Below, in pieces: positions 35,256 through 46,630 of a stretch of DNA of 64,000 nt. Source of the stretch: Xiphias gladius (lineage: Eukaryota; Chordata; Actinopteri; Istiophoriformes; Xiphiidae); contig NC_053404.1 of assembly GCF_016859285.1 (NCBI RefSeq), forward strand, positions 15,949,105 through 16,013,104, in the 5' to 3' direction. The first letter of the stretch is position 1; every line of letters starts with the position of its first letter. The notes beneath the pieces are model-generated. The model was not told the DNA's origin, ran no database searches, and saw only the letters and a list, made by a program, of their open reading frames with translations. The position numbers were made by a program, and so were the translations under genes.

Positions 35256-36869
35256 GCTGTAGCAGTTCAAAAAAAGAAAAAGAAGGGAGGGAGACGGGGG
35301 CTGTTGTCGCAGTGAGGCGACCCCTGTCCCTCTGAGAGCTGGTCAGGCCTCGGACCAGTGCATTGTCTGCCTCCACTAGCATTTTCCACACGGCACAGCC
35401 CTGGCTCTCTGCTCACCCAACTGCTTACACTGCACTAGGCATTGTGTACCTTGGTGTGATGGTGATGTGACTGGCCCTTTACTCTCTTTATATACAGGAT
35501 ACAAACAAAGGTTGTCGAACTCTGCACCCTGAAGGATATCTGTGTACTACAGGCATCTTGAAGGCGACAACTCAGTCAGTATTTTTGAAGCTAATATCTC
35601 ATCTCACCACATAAGAGATGACTTGAATTATTCTAAGCATATAAAAAACATGTAGCTTTGCATTAATTAAACCTTATAATTAGCCTAAACATGTTTCTAA
35701 AACCGGACATATGTTCACAGCCACATAAAAAGCAACATCCAAAGGCCTGTGGCTGTGACCCCAACACACACAGGCCACAAGAAAACCCAAAGGCACTTGT
35801 AGCTCTTCTCATATTTATACATTGCCATCTAGTGGCAAATTTTGATAACTGTACAATTTCTGAAGCCCAGTGACGTAACAAAAGTTAGAAATATACTGTA
35901 TCTGTGGTTTCACATCACAGCTTAATTTCTGCTGTTTCAACATACTATCTTTTTCTCAAATTGAGATTAATTGATAAAGGCTTGTCATGCCATAATAATG
36001 ATAGTGACATGGGCCCTCTTTCCTCAAACAGACACGAAAAGCCAAAAGCCGAACCCAAAGCGCAAGCTTAAACTTGGGATCAGTGCTCTCTTTAGTTCAA
36101 ACACCATTTGGGCAACAGTTTCCGGCTACGACCCTTTGTGTTAATGCACATTCAAGCTAATGATGATGTGAAAATGCTGCTGACTTGTTTCGTCTGGCGC
36201 TGACAACCTGTTCAGCGGGACATTGTGCCAGTGCTAAGCTCCCAAGAAGAAAAGTCATCTGTATCTTAAAATAGACACCCTAAAGTTGCCTTTGTTGTTG
36301 TTTCCAGTGTCAGTTATGAGCAGGTTAAGATGGTGACATCTCAGGTTATTTGTCCGTTTTAGCAGACTTAAAACAAGTGCGGATTATTTCGCCCAAAGAC
36401 TGTGAACCACCAAGATAAAGGGCACCGTATGACACCTTCTGTTGTTAAACCCTCACCTTTTTATTTTTCATAGTTCGGTATAGTTGCGTACATTTTCAAG
36501 GAGAAGCGGTCTCCAATGAGAAAATAATTTGATAACATCTTGGAATTATGAGCAGCTATGGGCTTCTGTAGGAGGGCCCACTTCCGGTATGTTTGGGGCC
36601 CCTGAGTAGTATTATCTCAGGGGGTCCACAGCTTCCAGCTACGCCCGTGTAATAAGACTGATAAAGCTTAAAAGTCTTACATCACAGAGGGACTTTATTT
36701 CTAACAGCCCCTGGCCCAACGGCAGGCCACGCACTTGCTGCAGCACTAGTCCCGCGAGAGAGGAGATCCGATGGGCGTTGAGAGTGGATGGATGACCCCG
36801 CTGCTCCCCTCCCAACCAGCCCCAGCTGTCAGCTCCCTTCCTGACTAACCCCACCCTGCCCCCGGTACC
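35256..36869. other. Head-to-head intergenic region, tmem236 to hacd1
   Basis: The two genes start 1.6 kb apart on opposite strands. The part next to hacd1 is GC-rich with CpGs (from about 36,640); the part next to tmem236 (35,256-35,450) is moderately GC-rich. No exon is recognised. It should contain both promoters. Confidence 0.6.
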
Positions 36870-37450
36870 ATGGCGTCCAGCGAGGAGGACGGCACGGTTG
36901 AGGAGAAGGAAAACAACAACAAGAAGAGAACGAAGAGCACCCTCGCTACCGCATGGCTCACTTTCTACAACATCGCCATGACCGCCGGGTACGTGCGTTA
37001 TTCCGCCCCTGTCGCCTATTAATAAGAAAACCCAATAACTTAGCCGCCCCCTAAAAAACGGAAAGAGTGCGTTGCTGTTTATAGGACTGTGTCTCTGTGT
37101 CAAGTGCCTGTTCAGCTCGCTGAATTTAGCGGCGCGCCGTCACACCGGAGTTGTTAAAAATAAAAATAAAAACTAGAGTGAACAGTTTGATAGTAAAAAC
37201 AAAGTAACAAAAAAAAAAAAAAACAGTCAAAACTGTAAGCGGTATTTATCTGAGAGGTAGAAAATGAATGAATGGCGTCCGGGAAAAGTGACGGGCTGGC
37301 GCTGCGGCCGTGTCCAAATAGGGCCGACGGCGTGGTGTCAGCGTCCAAAGGCCCGCAGTGCTTCCGGCAGTCGCAGTGATAAGTATAGCCGGAGTGCCCT
37401 GACACTGGAGCTCACGGACCGGGACAGTCAAGTGCGCGTAGGTGCAGATT
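36640..37450 (+). promoter_or_regulatory. CpG-rich promoter region of hacd1
   Basis: CpG-dense sequence surrounds the first coding exon and reaches into intron 1, for example gctgcggccgtgtcc near 37,300, tagcggcgcgccgtc near 37,128 and gcgcgta at 37,434. This fits a CpG-island promoter of a broadly expressed gene. No TATA box is seen. Confidence 0.6.
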
Positions 37451-40400
37451 TGCCTCAACAGCAACATAACATTTGTGGGCTGAACTGTTAATACCAGTGA
37501 CCCTGTAAACAGCTCTGTGAGATAATCTTTCATTCCTATACTCTGTTATCGAGGAAAATCCTCCTGCACTCTTTTAGTTTGACTGTGTTTTGTGTGTTGC
37601 AGAGTCAGCGCTCGGATTGACGACACGCATACATTGTTTAAAGGCTATCTTAATGTTAATCCTGTTTTTTATTCAGCTACCAATGTCAGTTTTTGGGGGT
37701 TTTTTTTAGGATCCATACATCCACAACAGCTCCGGGACAGTCAGCCTCCCAACAGTTCAGCTGCCATAGGTTGTGCACTTTCTAATTCTTGGTGTTGGCT
37801 GCTGTTGACTCCTTTCACATCGAGGTTGAGGCTGTAAAATATGGTACATGTTTAAATCTGTAATGGTACAGCGTAGACTGAGCAGGGGACAACTTTGAAG
37901 ACGCCTGTGAAGAGCCGTAGATTAGTGTTGAAACAACTGATCAAGTAAGATTAACAGTGTAGAATTTAAATAATTGAGTAAAAAAAGTAGTTGCAGCTCC
38001 ACTGTAGATTAAGTGAAGGCGATAAAGAACAACAAGAGCACCTTTAAACCTTGTTGCAAGTCAGTGCTGGAAAGGGATTTTACTTGAAACGAATTATTGT
38101 AGAGTTGTTGTGAAATGTTTGGTTAAAAAGCGAAGATCTGAAAGTGAAGTATTACTTTGAAGCAACAGGACTTACATTTCAAGGTCGTCATTCAATCTTT
38201 AATTTTAACTTTACTTCAATGGCACATTTTTTTCCTGTGTTTATACTAAATTATGAGGGTGTACACTGCCCTCAGACACTTATATTTACTTTATATACAC
38301 TATATATTTATATACACTTGCACAATATCTGACTGTCCCTGTGTCTTAGTGTCCCGAGCCAAAAACTGGCAAAATTCAATGCAGCAGACTTCATCGGGCA
38401 GGTGCTTGTAGATCTGGAGAGACCTCTCCTTTTGGCATGAGAGAATAAATCAGGATATCACCACTATGTTGTCTGATGTAAACTGTTGTTGATCTTAAGA
38501 TTTATTTTCCATTTTTACTAAACATGTACTACAAAAACAGAGACAGGAGTCCAGGAAAAATCTCAGTATCAATGAAGGCAGTGAGATATAATCCAGTCAT
38601 ATGGCACTGGGCAGGTTTAGACAGACCTGAATAAGGAGACATGGGTTTCATTTCAACTTTCATTAAAACAGCTTTCCAGCCTCTGTTGCATTAGTGCTGG
38701 GATACTCTGGGAAAAGTCTGTCTGGCCAAGTCTGTCCCACGCAGCCCGATGTCTTTTCAAGCATCCTGAGGATTTAACTGAGCTGTGCCTGTATGTAATA
38801 TTGCCTGTGTTTTTTTTTTTTTTTTGAAGGTGGCTGGTTTTGGCCATTGCAATGATGCGCTTCTACATCCAAAAAGGCACACACAAGGGTCTGTACAGAA
38901 GTATAGCAAGGACACTCAAGTTCTTCCAGACCTTTGCATTAGTTGAGGTAAGACTTTGAGCAGGATGGTGCTTGCTGTTACTTGCATGGCTGCGCACAGT
39001 GCAGGCGGTGCTGCTTTAGCCGTCTGAATAAAAAGGCTGGTAGATCGTAATCAACATTTATTCGACTAAAGAGGCGATAAAGGCCGACAATCATAGAAAA
39101 GTTTGTTAAGAAGGGAAAAATAACTACATATAGTAATTTTATGTATCTCGTCTTACAGGTGGGACATTGTGCCATCGGTATGTGAGCATTTTGGTCAATT
39201 TATGTTAAAATTTAAACAAATTTTCATATGTCCAATCACTTGTGCCGCTGTAAGTTGTTTTGTTTTGTTTTCCTCTTGCTCTGCTGTAGGAATCGTGAGG
39301 ACTTCCGTGATTGTGACCGGGGTTCAAGTGTGTTCACGGATTTTCATGGTTTGGTTCATCACCAACAGCATCAGACAGGTGACTATTGGGATAAACACCA
39401 GCTCTGCTACAGAAGGTTGTCATTTAGTTGCACAAACAAATGAAAAAACAGCTTACATTTTCACTTATTCTCTTTACTGTCTCAGTGAGAAAACGCACAA
39501 GAATGACATATTTTAATCAAAAGTTTTACGTCAGTATTATTACCTCCACAGCGTATATATCGATAATATTCAGTAATCAAAGGTACATTGTCAGGGTTTT
39601 CTGGGACAAAATCTAATCAAATGAGGCTTCTTTGCTATGTGCTTCATCACAGTTTTGTTTGTTTTGTATTCACCAATTCATGTCTTTTCTCCCACACGTT
39701 TGCACACACCCCACACAGAGGTAACAAGGCCTATAAGAGCAGCATTTGTTGTTTTGGCTTGACTCTTGCTTTGACTTTTTCCTTCCTCTGTATATTTGCC
39801 ATTTTCCTGACTTAAATGAAGATCCAGCATGAAGAAAGCGTAATCCTTTTCCTGGTTGTGTGGACGTTGACAGAGATTTCCAGATATTCCTACTACACTT
39901 TCAAACTGCTCAACCACCTGCCGTACTTCATCAAATGGGCCAGGTGGAGATGCCATTACCCGTGGCTGGGATGAGCTTGAATTGTCATTACTGTGACGGA
40001 CATTGTGTCTGAGCATGTCGGCCTGATCTGGCGATTTCACCTCTGGCATGCTTCCCTCACTGGGCCTAGACCGGCTTTACACCAGGAAGTAGTACAGCCG
40101 TGTGTGTATTAAGTATTGCCCGGCTCACACAGAGAGAAGAAGCATGTGTGTGTTTATTGATTAGCGCACCTTGTTAGCCATTCTCTGTCAGTGGTGGGTG
40201 AACTAACTGCTAACACTGTGCTCTGACAATACTGACGTTAAAGGAGACAGGCTGACATTTAATCATTTTAGGTCTTATTTAGATATTTGTATGATTTTTT
40301 TTTTTAATTGTAGATTGAAAATTGAATGAAATATAGTTTATAATGTATGTTTTTCCTAACATACCGTACATCTGCATTATTGGTTGTAATTTTCTCCAGC

Positions 40401-43400
40401 ATACTATGGAAAAAACATAATTCATAATTAATTTGGCAGTGAAAAAAGTATTATTTTGAATCCAAAGCCTTAATTGTGAGCATGCAAACCATAAATTGAC
40501 AAATTCCTCATGGGTAGCAGTGAAGCGTGGTGATGATCAACACATTTCTCGGCTGCAGAGTGACATAATGCCTGCTGACTACTGTACGAAGAGTACTTGT
40601 GACGTGGCGGTCTGGCCTTGCGTGTCACTTTGCTACAGTAGCTCAGCTGAAATTGGAGTCGCTGGGAGGGACGTCAGCTGTACACATTGATAGCTGTCCA
40701 ACACGCAGGCTTGGCATCTTACAGCCCAGAGAGGGCTATCTTGCTTCAGAATAATGAAGTTCACGCATTACATCAACTCATTTACTAGGTGAGACATTGT
40801 TCTGTCTCTGGGGTTACCACTGTCAGAGGCTTACTGGCAGCATTTTCATTTTTCTTCCCCTTTAGTGTGGCATGGGATCGTCAGGAGACAATTTAGCTTT
40901 GTTCGAATTACTCCTTGTTTTTGTCTTGATTCTTATGCGTTTGACTGGCACTCTCCTTCCTGCCCCCACCCTTCACGTCTTGCTTTAAGCACGGAGGAGA
41001 CGGCAGGCCCCTGGAGAGGGGCTCATGTTCAGCTGCTCCTGTTTTTAAGACCATCTGTTTTGGTCATGGAATGTTCGCCCAACATTTCTCTCACATCCTC
41101 TTGAGACGCTCCCCCGAGCCTTTGCTTTGGTCGTGACTAAATGCAGGATCTCTATAGCCCTGAGTCATGGCATATATCATACTAGAGAGACCACGAGTTG
41201 TCACGAAGGGACGCCGGCTATCTCAAACGTAGAAATACAAGAAGATGATAGTTGGTGAGTTTGTCACTAATTTTTTATTCCTCAGATTTGTACAAAGAAT
41301 CATTCTCTTCAACCCCAATAGCTCTTCATTTTTAAATTTTACGGGACCATATTTTGATGTGGCATTCCTACATTTTTTTTTTACCGGCCTATAAAAATAA
41401 GGCCAACTTGCACAGTAAACTACTTGCTTTCTGCTGAATAATTCCGACCTACTGATGCTTGTAAGACTTTGAACGAAACAATGGTTATCGTCCAAGCTGA
41501 GAGACTGTCTGTGTGTGCATCTAAGTGTCTGTATGCCACGTAATCAAAATGTATCCATCGTCACTGTAGTCAGTGCAGTGATTCAGTCGCTGACAGTTGT
41601 CAAGGGCGCAAATCACAGCCACAACTTGAGCCTGCAGCTTTGCCCACTACAACGTCATACCAAACCAAATCCTTTTTCACTGGGGAACCCCAGCTCTCTA
41701 TCCAAGTTTTAGTCACCGCCCATCATTAGTACTGGATATCCTTCCTGACCAGCTGGTTTGCTCCTGTAGCTCACAGTATATGTAAATTAACACCTCGTTC
41801 TAAAAGTAAAATACAATTGCTGAAAAGTAGAGTCTAAGAGTTGGTCCTCTTTTTGACGACCTGAATGCCAGTTCTACTTTGCTTCAGTGCCATCAGTCTT
41901 TTGGCCCTTTCCATACCTTACCCTTTCCATACCACACCAATTTAACCTCAAAACTCTTGAAAATCCTTGCCCTCCTTTTCTCTTCTATTGTATTCTTACC
42001 TGCCAAGAATTCTCTCATACTGTATCTTCCTCCTGCTTTTGCTCTTTACTATAAATCAAATAGCTATACGGAAGGCTGCAGTCGGTTTTCAGGTAATGGA
42101 AAGGTCCAGCATGCTGACACAGCAGACAGAGACGTTGTGCAAAAGATATTGTCATTTTTAGATCCTCGTGACTTATGCCGTTTGCTGTTTGGGAGCCATC
42201 CTTAAAGTCTCAAATGTCCGAATTTCAACAGCAGTTCAGTGTTTTAACTTGGAAAACTTTTCAAAACAAAATGTGCTTTCAGTTACATAACCACGCACTG
42301 ATATCCTACAGAAATCAAAGTAACAGACATAGAGTGAGAGTAGTAGCTGCTAAGCTTGTGGTACCAGCAAATGAGCTAAAAGAGCCATATATTCCATGTG
42401 GTTCTTTATTCTTTACTTTGTATAATCAAAGATTATTATTCAATGGATAATTGATATTTATATTTACAAACGGTTACACCGGGGCATTGTGCCTTTACCA
42501 TTCTCATTTCTTCTGACTGGTTGCTTATGCTCAGAATTTAGGCCAAGTGTAAAATTTAAATATTTTCAGAATTAGGGAAGCGTGTGTTTGTTGTTGAAGT
42601 CTTTCTTTAGAGGTAGCATTTGTTACAGTGTGCGCTACTGCAGTTTTGAATCCCCTCAAATGTACGGTCCGGTGCCTTTGTGTTTTGTGTGTTTTGTTGA
42701 CCATGTATGTGAGTGTGTCAACACCCTTTGACTCTAACTGCTGGACTGTGTGTACTGTGTGACCGTGTGTGACTGTGTATATCACAATGCCTGACTTTAA
42801 GACATCCTTCTCTTTTCCTTTACAGATACAACCTCTTCATCATCTTGTACCCCCTGGGAGTCGTTGGAGAACTGATGACCATTTATTCTGCTCTACCATT
42901 TGTACGCAGATCTGGAATGTACTCCATGAGGCTTCCCAACAAGTATAACGTGTCGTTTGACTACTACTACTGCCTCATCATCGTCATGCTGTCCTACATC
43001 CCACGTAAGGAGTATTTTCAGTCCCTACACTGTGCACCTTATATTAAGGCATGTGGAGCACAATCTGAAAGTGAACCTGACTCCCCTTAGAGGATACATC
43101 TTTGCATTTATCACTGTTTGGAGAAAGAATTGGAGGAGAGGATTTATTTATTTTTTCTAGCTTTGGGCATCATTCCATATGCCCTAGAAACTTCTTTTTT
43201 CCTGTTGCCAAGACAATAATGCTACCTGCCCTGTTCAAAATAGGAGACCAGTGACCATTTTCCTGTTTTGTGCTCTAAAACTGGAGTGGGCGATATGGAA
43301 AAATCTTATCATGGTGTATTTCATTTTATATCATTTATACTATATGTTGATGATTGTACATTTTGTAAACATATAAAAAAATTTCTGGAGAAATCAATTG

Positions 43401-44243
43401 AGAAACTGTTTACAGACAAAATAACCATATGAAGTGTCTGTTTTTGATCAATCCAGTGAACAAATCAAGGTACAAAAATCCAGTCCCGCCATCAAACAAT
43501 CCTGCCCAGTGATTTGTAACATTGCCTACAATGGCCTACTGCGTATTAAAGGGAGAGCTATGTCTATGTTACCTCACTGTGTATTCTGTATCAACGTGTT
43601 TCTGATGCTACTGTAAAGCAATTAAACAGATTTCCCCCAAAAAATCAGACCTAATTTCACATATCAAAAATGATTTCACATTAATTGATTGACAATAAAA
43701 AGCTACATGTAGCACCTTTTGCGCCAAGAGAAATCATTACATGCAGGGGATTTAAACAATATCACCTGTACACCTGTAAATGATCTAATACAATACAATA
43801 GACATGCACCAAATATTACTTCTGTGAAGCGGATAATGTCTGTCTGTGAGACATTGTATTGAATTGCATATACACACTTACAGTACCTGTGCTAATTAAC
43901 ATACTGAATATTCTGTTTTGCAAGTTATAAATATATATCCAGCAGTATGCTTGGCATTGAGAATTTAGTCCAGGTTGACAGTTATATTCACTGTTTTGTT
44001 CATTTCAGTTGTGAAGTAGAGGTTATGTGTTACTCTAATTGGCATAAGTAAAACTTTAAATTGCCTTAAATCTGAGCTGAATTATGAACAGAGCAATTAT
44101 AACAGACACATAATAAAACTGTATTGGTTCTGTAATTGATCCTGTTTTTCTTTTTCACAGTGTTTCCTCAGCTGTACTTCCACATGCTGCGGCAGAGGAG
44201 AAGGGTGCTTCACGGGGAGGTCATAGTGGAGAAGGACGACTAG
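36870..44243 (+). CDS. hacd1: Very-long-chain (3R)-3-hydroxyacyl-CoA dehydratase 1, complete, 7 coding exons
   Basis: HACD1 (formerly PTPLA) performs the third step of very-long-chain fatty acid elongation in the ER membrane, removing water from 3-hydroxyacyl-CoA; in mammals it matters for skeletal muscle. Exons: 36870-36988, 38830-38947, 39159-39177, 39290-39378, 39822-39943, 42826-43004, 44161-44243, all GT-AG and in phase, 242 residues. Landmarks: [79 protein letters not shown] (Tyr and Glu of the family active site), [14 protein letters not shown] and the end GEVIVEKDD. An in-frame TAA 21 bases before the ATG supports this start; the longer N-terminus of one human isoform is absent. Exon 3 has only 19 nt. 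Confidence 0.96.
36989..38829. other. Intron 1 of hacd1
   Basis: 1.84 kb. The first 450 bases belong to the CpG-rich region. The rest is AT-rich with no exon recognised. Confidence 0.7.
39159..39177 (+). CDS. hacd1: hacd1 exon 3, a 19-nt micro-exon
   Basis: The sequence gtgggacattgtgccatcg is flanked by tcttacag and gtatgtg. It encodes VGHCAI plus one base and links exon 2 (ending TFALVE) to exon 4 (beginning with the rest of Gly, then IVRTSVIV). It corresponds to IVHCLIG in human HACD1. Without it the frame would shift. Confidence 0.9.
39944..42825. other. Intron 5 of hacd1
   Basis: 2.9 kb with no exon recognised. Open frames up to about 108 codons near 41,900-42,200 on the plus strand lack any family likeness. 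Confidence 0.7.
43005..44160. other. Intron 6 of hacd1
   Basis: 1.16 kb, AT-rich, nothing recognised. The donor follows ATCCCAC and the acceptor is tttttcacag. Confidence 0.75.
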
Positions 44244-46630
44244 ACAAGCACCACCTTATGCCCTTGTTTGAGCCAGCCTGCCTCCACATCACCCTCACCT
44301 CCCCCCGCTTCATCCTCCGTCTAATCTTTAGCACCACCGTCTGTTACATTCTTCATTGCAAAGGACCGGAAAGTGCTGCACAGATGACGACCTGTCTGAC
44401 GAAAGCAACAACCAGTGATAATGACGAAGAAATGACAAAACAACGGGAGTTCATCTGTACTGAGCAGTACTAACTGATCCTAAGTATTTCGTTACGTGAT
44501 TAATTCCTATCTGAATGGTAATACTGAAAACATTGCCTGAGACAGAAGCCCGGCCTTGTGTGTCCGCGCAGAGAGATCCTGAGTCCCGCCAGCCCTACAG
44601 CATCTTGTTGCACTGAAGCATCGCAGCCTGAAACATGCACTGATTGCGAAAAATATGAGCCATTACACTGCACCGTGAAGGAGAGAGAGGCAAATGAGAG
44701 GCCTCCAAGGAAATGTGAAATGAAACATGGGAAGAAGATTGTAACTTGTGTCCCTTGAATTGTCCAAGCGTCACCCCCCAAACTTACACAATTGGCAGTT
44801 GTTGGTTTTTTTTATTAGGTGTGTTTCACCACACGTTTCATACAAACATAGTGCGGCTGTACAAGAAAAGGTTTCAAAAGAGAAAATATGCATAGTTATA
44901 TCATACCTCAACAATAAATCTACATTTAGACAATATGCTGCTTCTTTTGTGTATGTTTGTTTTACCTTATGTGTAAATGATGCAATGTGAAATAAGCAGG
45001 TAATAGTAAGCATATTTCTTAAATCTAATTTATTCACTTTACTGTATAACTTAGAGCAAGCACAGCTCAAATTTAACATTTTGTCCAATTGGCTCAGCTC
45101 CTGCATCCTTTTGTGTTGCTTTGATGTTTAATATGTCAAATTCATTTACAGGAGTGCATCTTAAACTAATTTGAGTCTTCAAAAAGGAGTAGCTTTTTCT
45201 ATAAACCACTGTAGCTGAGGCTACAATTCAAATTTATGTTAGCACTCTCAGTCTGCAGTCGCTGGTCTGTTTGTTTTTTTAACAAAGACTCTGATGTCCA
45301 TGTTGGTAGAGAGGTAGTTAGATTCCCTCCTACTAAAGGTGCTATTGTAAGATCATTTTAATCTTCTGTGCAGCTGAAGGAGTGACTGTGATTGGAGTTG
45401 ACCTAAAGCGGGAAAACAGGATGTGAAATGATTGAGAGGAAATGTAAGTCAATGAACTGCATAGCCCATGGTTATTTAAGAAAAACAACCACTTTGCTTA
45501 TACTCTTGGTTAGAGAATTAAGAAAAACAGCACAAGTCAATGTCAAAAACAATCACTGGAAAAGTTACTTTTCAAGAAAAGCAATCGAAATGTGAAAATA
45601 CCTTTTGTGCAAAATCAATAAACTAAATTCTACAATACTGTGGGGAGTTTTGTGATGACCTTCACACTGAGTCATGCGGAAATTTAAATATCAGCCAGCT
45701 GATACAAGATCTGTTTATCGGATTTTGTGTGGAAATGTATAAATAAGCCAACAAACGCAAACATCTCTTGGGTTTTACAGATTTATTTTTGAGAGTTTCC
45801 TTCATCTTTCATAGTGTACAAAATTAAGTGGTTTTTTTTTAAACAGGAAATACCTGAGTGCAGAAAATGGTACATTTTCTATTTGTAGGTAGGATCCACA
45901 GATTCTTATATATAAACATACGTATGTCTGTAGTAAGGAAAAATAAACCTCATAATCACAAAATACTGTATTATACAAAGAGTATTAAACTGTAAACTTG
46001 CAGTTTTGAGCTAAAACTCAAGCTGACTGACATTTTTTCTGTATTTATGTGTAAGTACTGCATTTATTCCTACTCATATAAATGAAAATGCTATATAGAC
46101 ATTCATGAGGTAAGATAACAGTTCCTCAAAGATAGCATATCAGCAACGTGTTTTTGTGCATCATTTTGCACCTTTAATTCTCATTTTTGTAAAATTACAT
46201 GTTATGAAAAGCACTATGGGAAGTCCATTTGGCCTCATAGAATGTATGTTTTCCTACAAAAGTTGCATAATGATATATACATTCAGATATTCAGTTGCGC
46301 GTGGAATACAGTTTTATAAAATGTATTTCAAATAACCATAATATCAATATAATATATTGATGATTCGGTAATTTAAAAAATAAAAAACAGATTCTCCTCC
46401 TTTGGTTGCCCTGCTGTATTGCACTTGCTGGTAAAGTTGGAGTGGCTTCACTTTGGAGGAGAAAGGCATCTCATCAGCATTGGAGAGACGTTCGCTGCCG
46501 CAGCCCCTAGGCTCATTTCAAATTTGTCCCTTTGCTCTCTCCGTATGGACTCTCCATGATCTGTGTCAGTGGACCAGTACCACATGGGTGAAGTCTAGCT
46601 GCTCACTGGAAGCTCGCTTTCAAGACACCG
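44244..46630. other. 3' untranslated regions of hacd1 and colec12 (convergent)
   Basis: Plus-strand AATAAA at 44,913-44,918 and 45,617-45,622 are candidate hacd1 poly(A) signals. Minus-strand AATAAA at 46,061-46,056 and 45,787-45,782 are candidates for colec12. The two transcripts therefore end within a few hundred bases of each other or may overlap. No other gene is seen. Confidence 0.5.
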
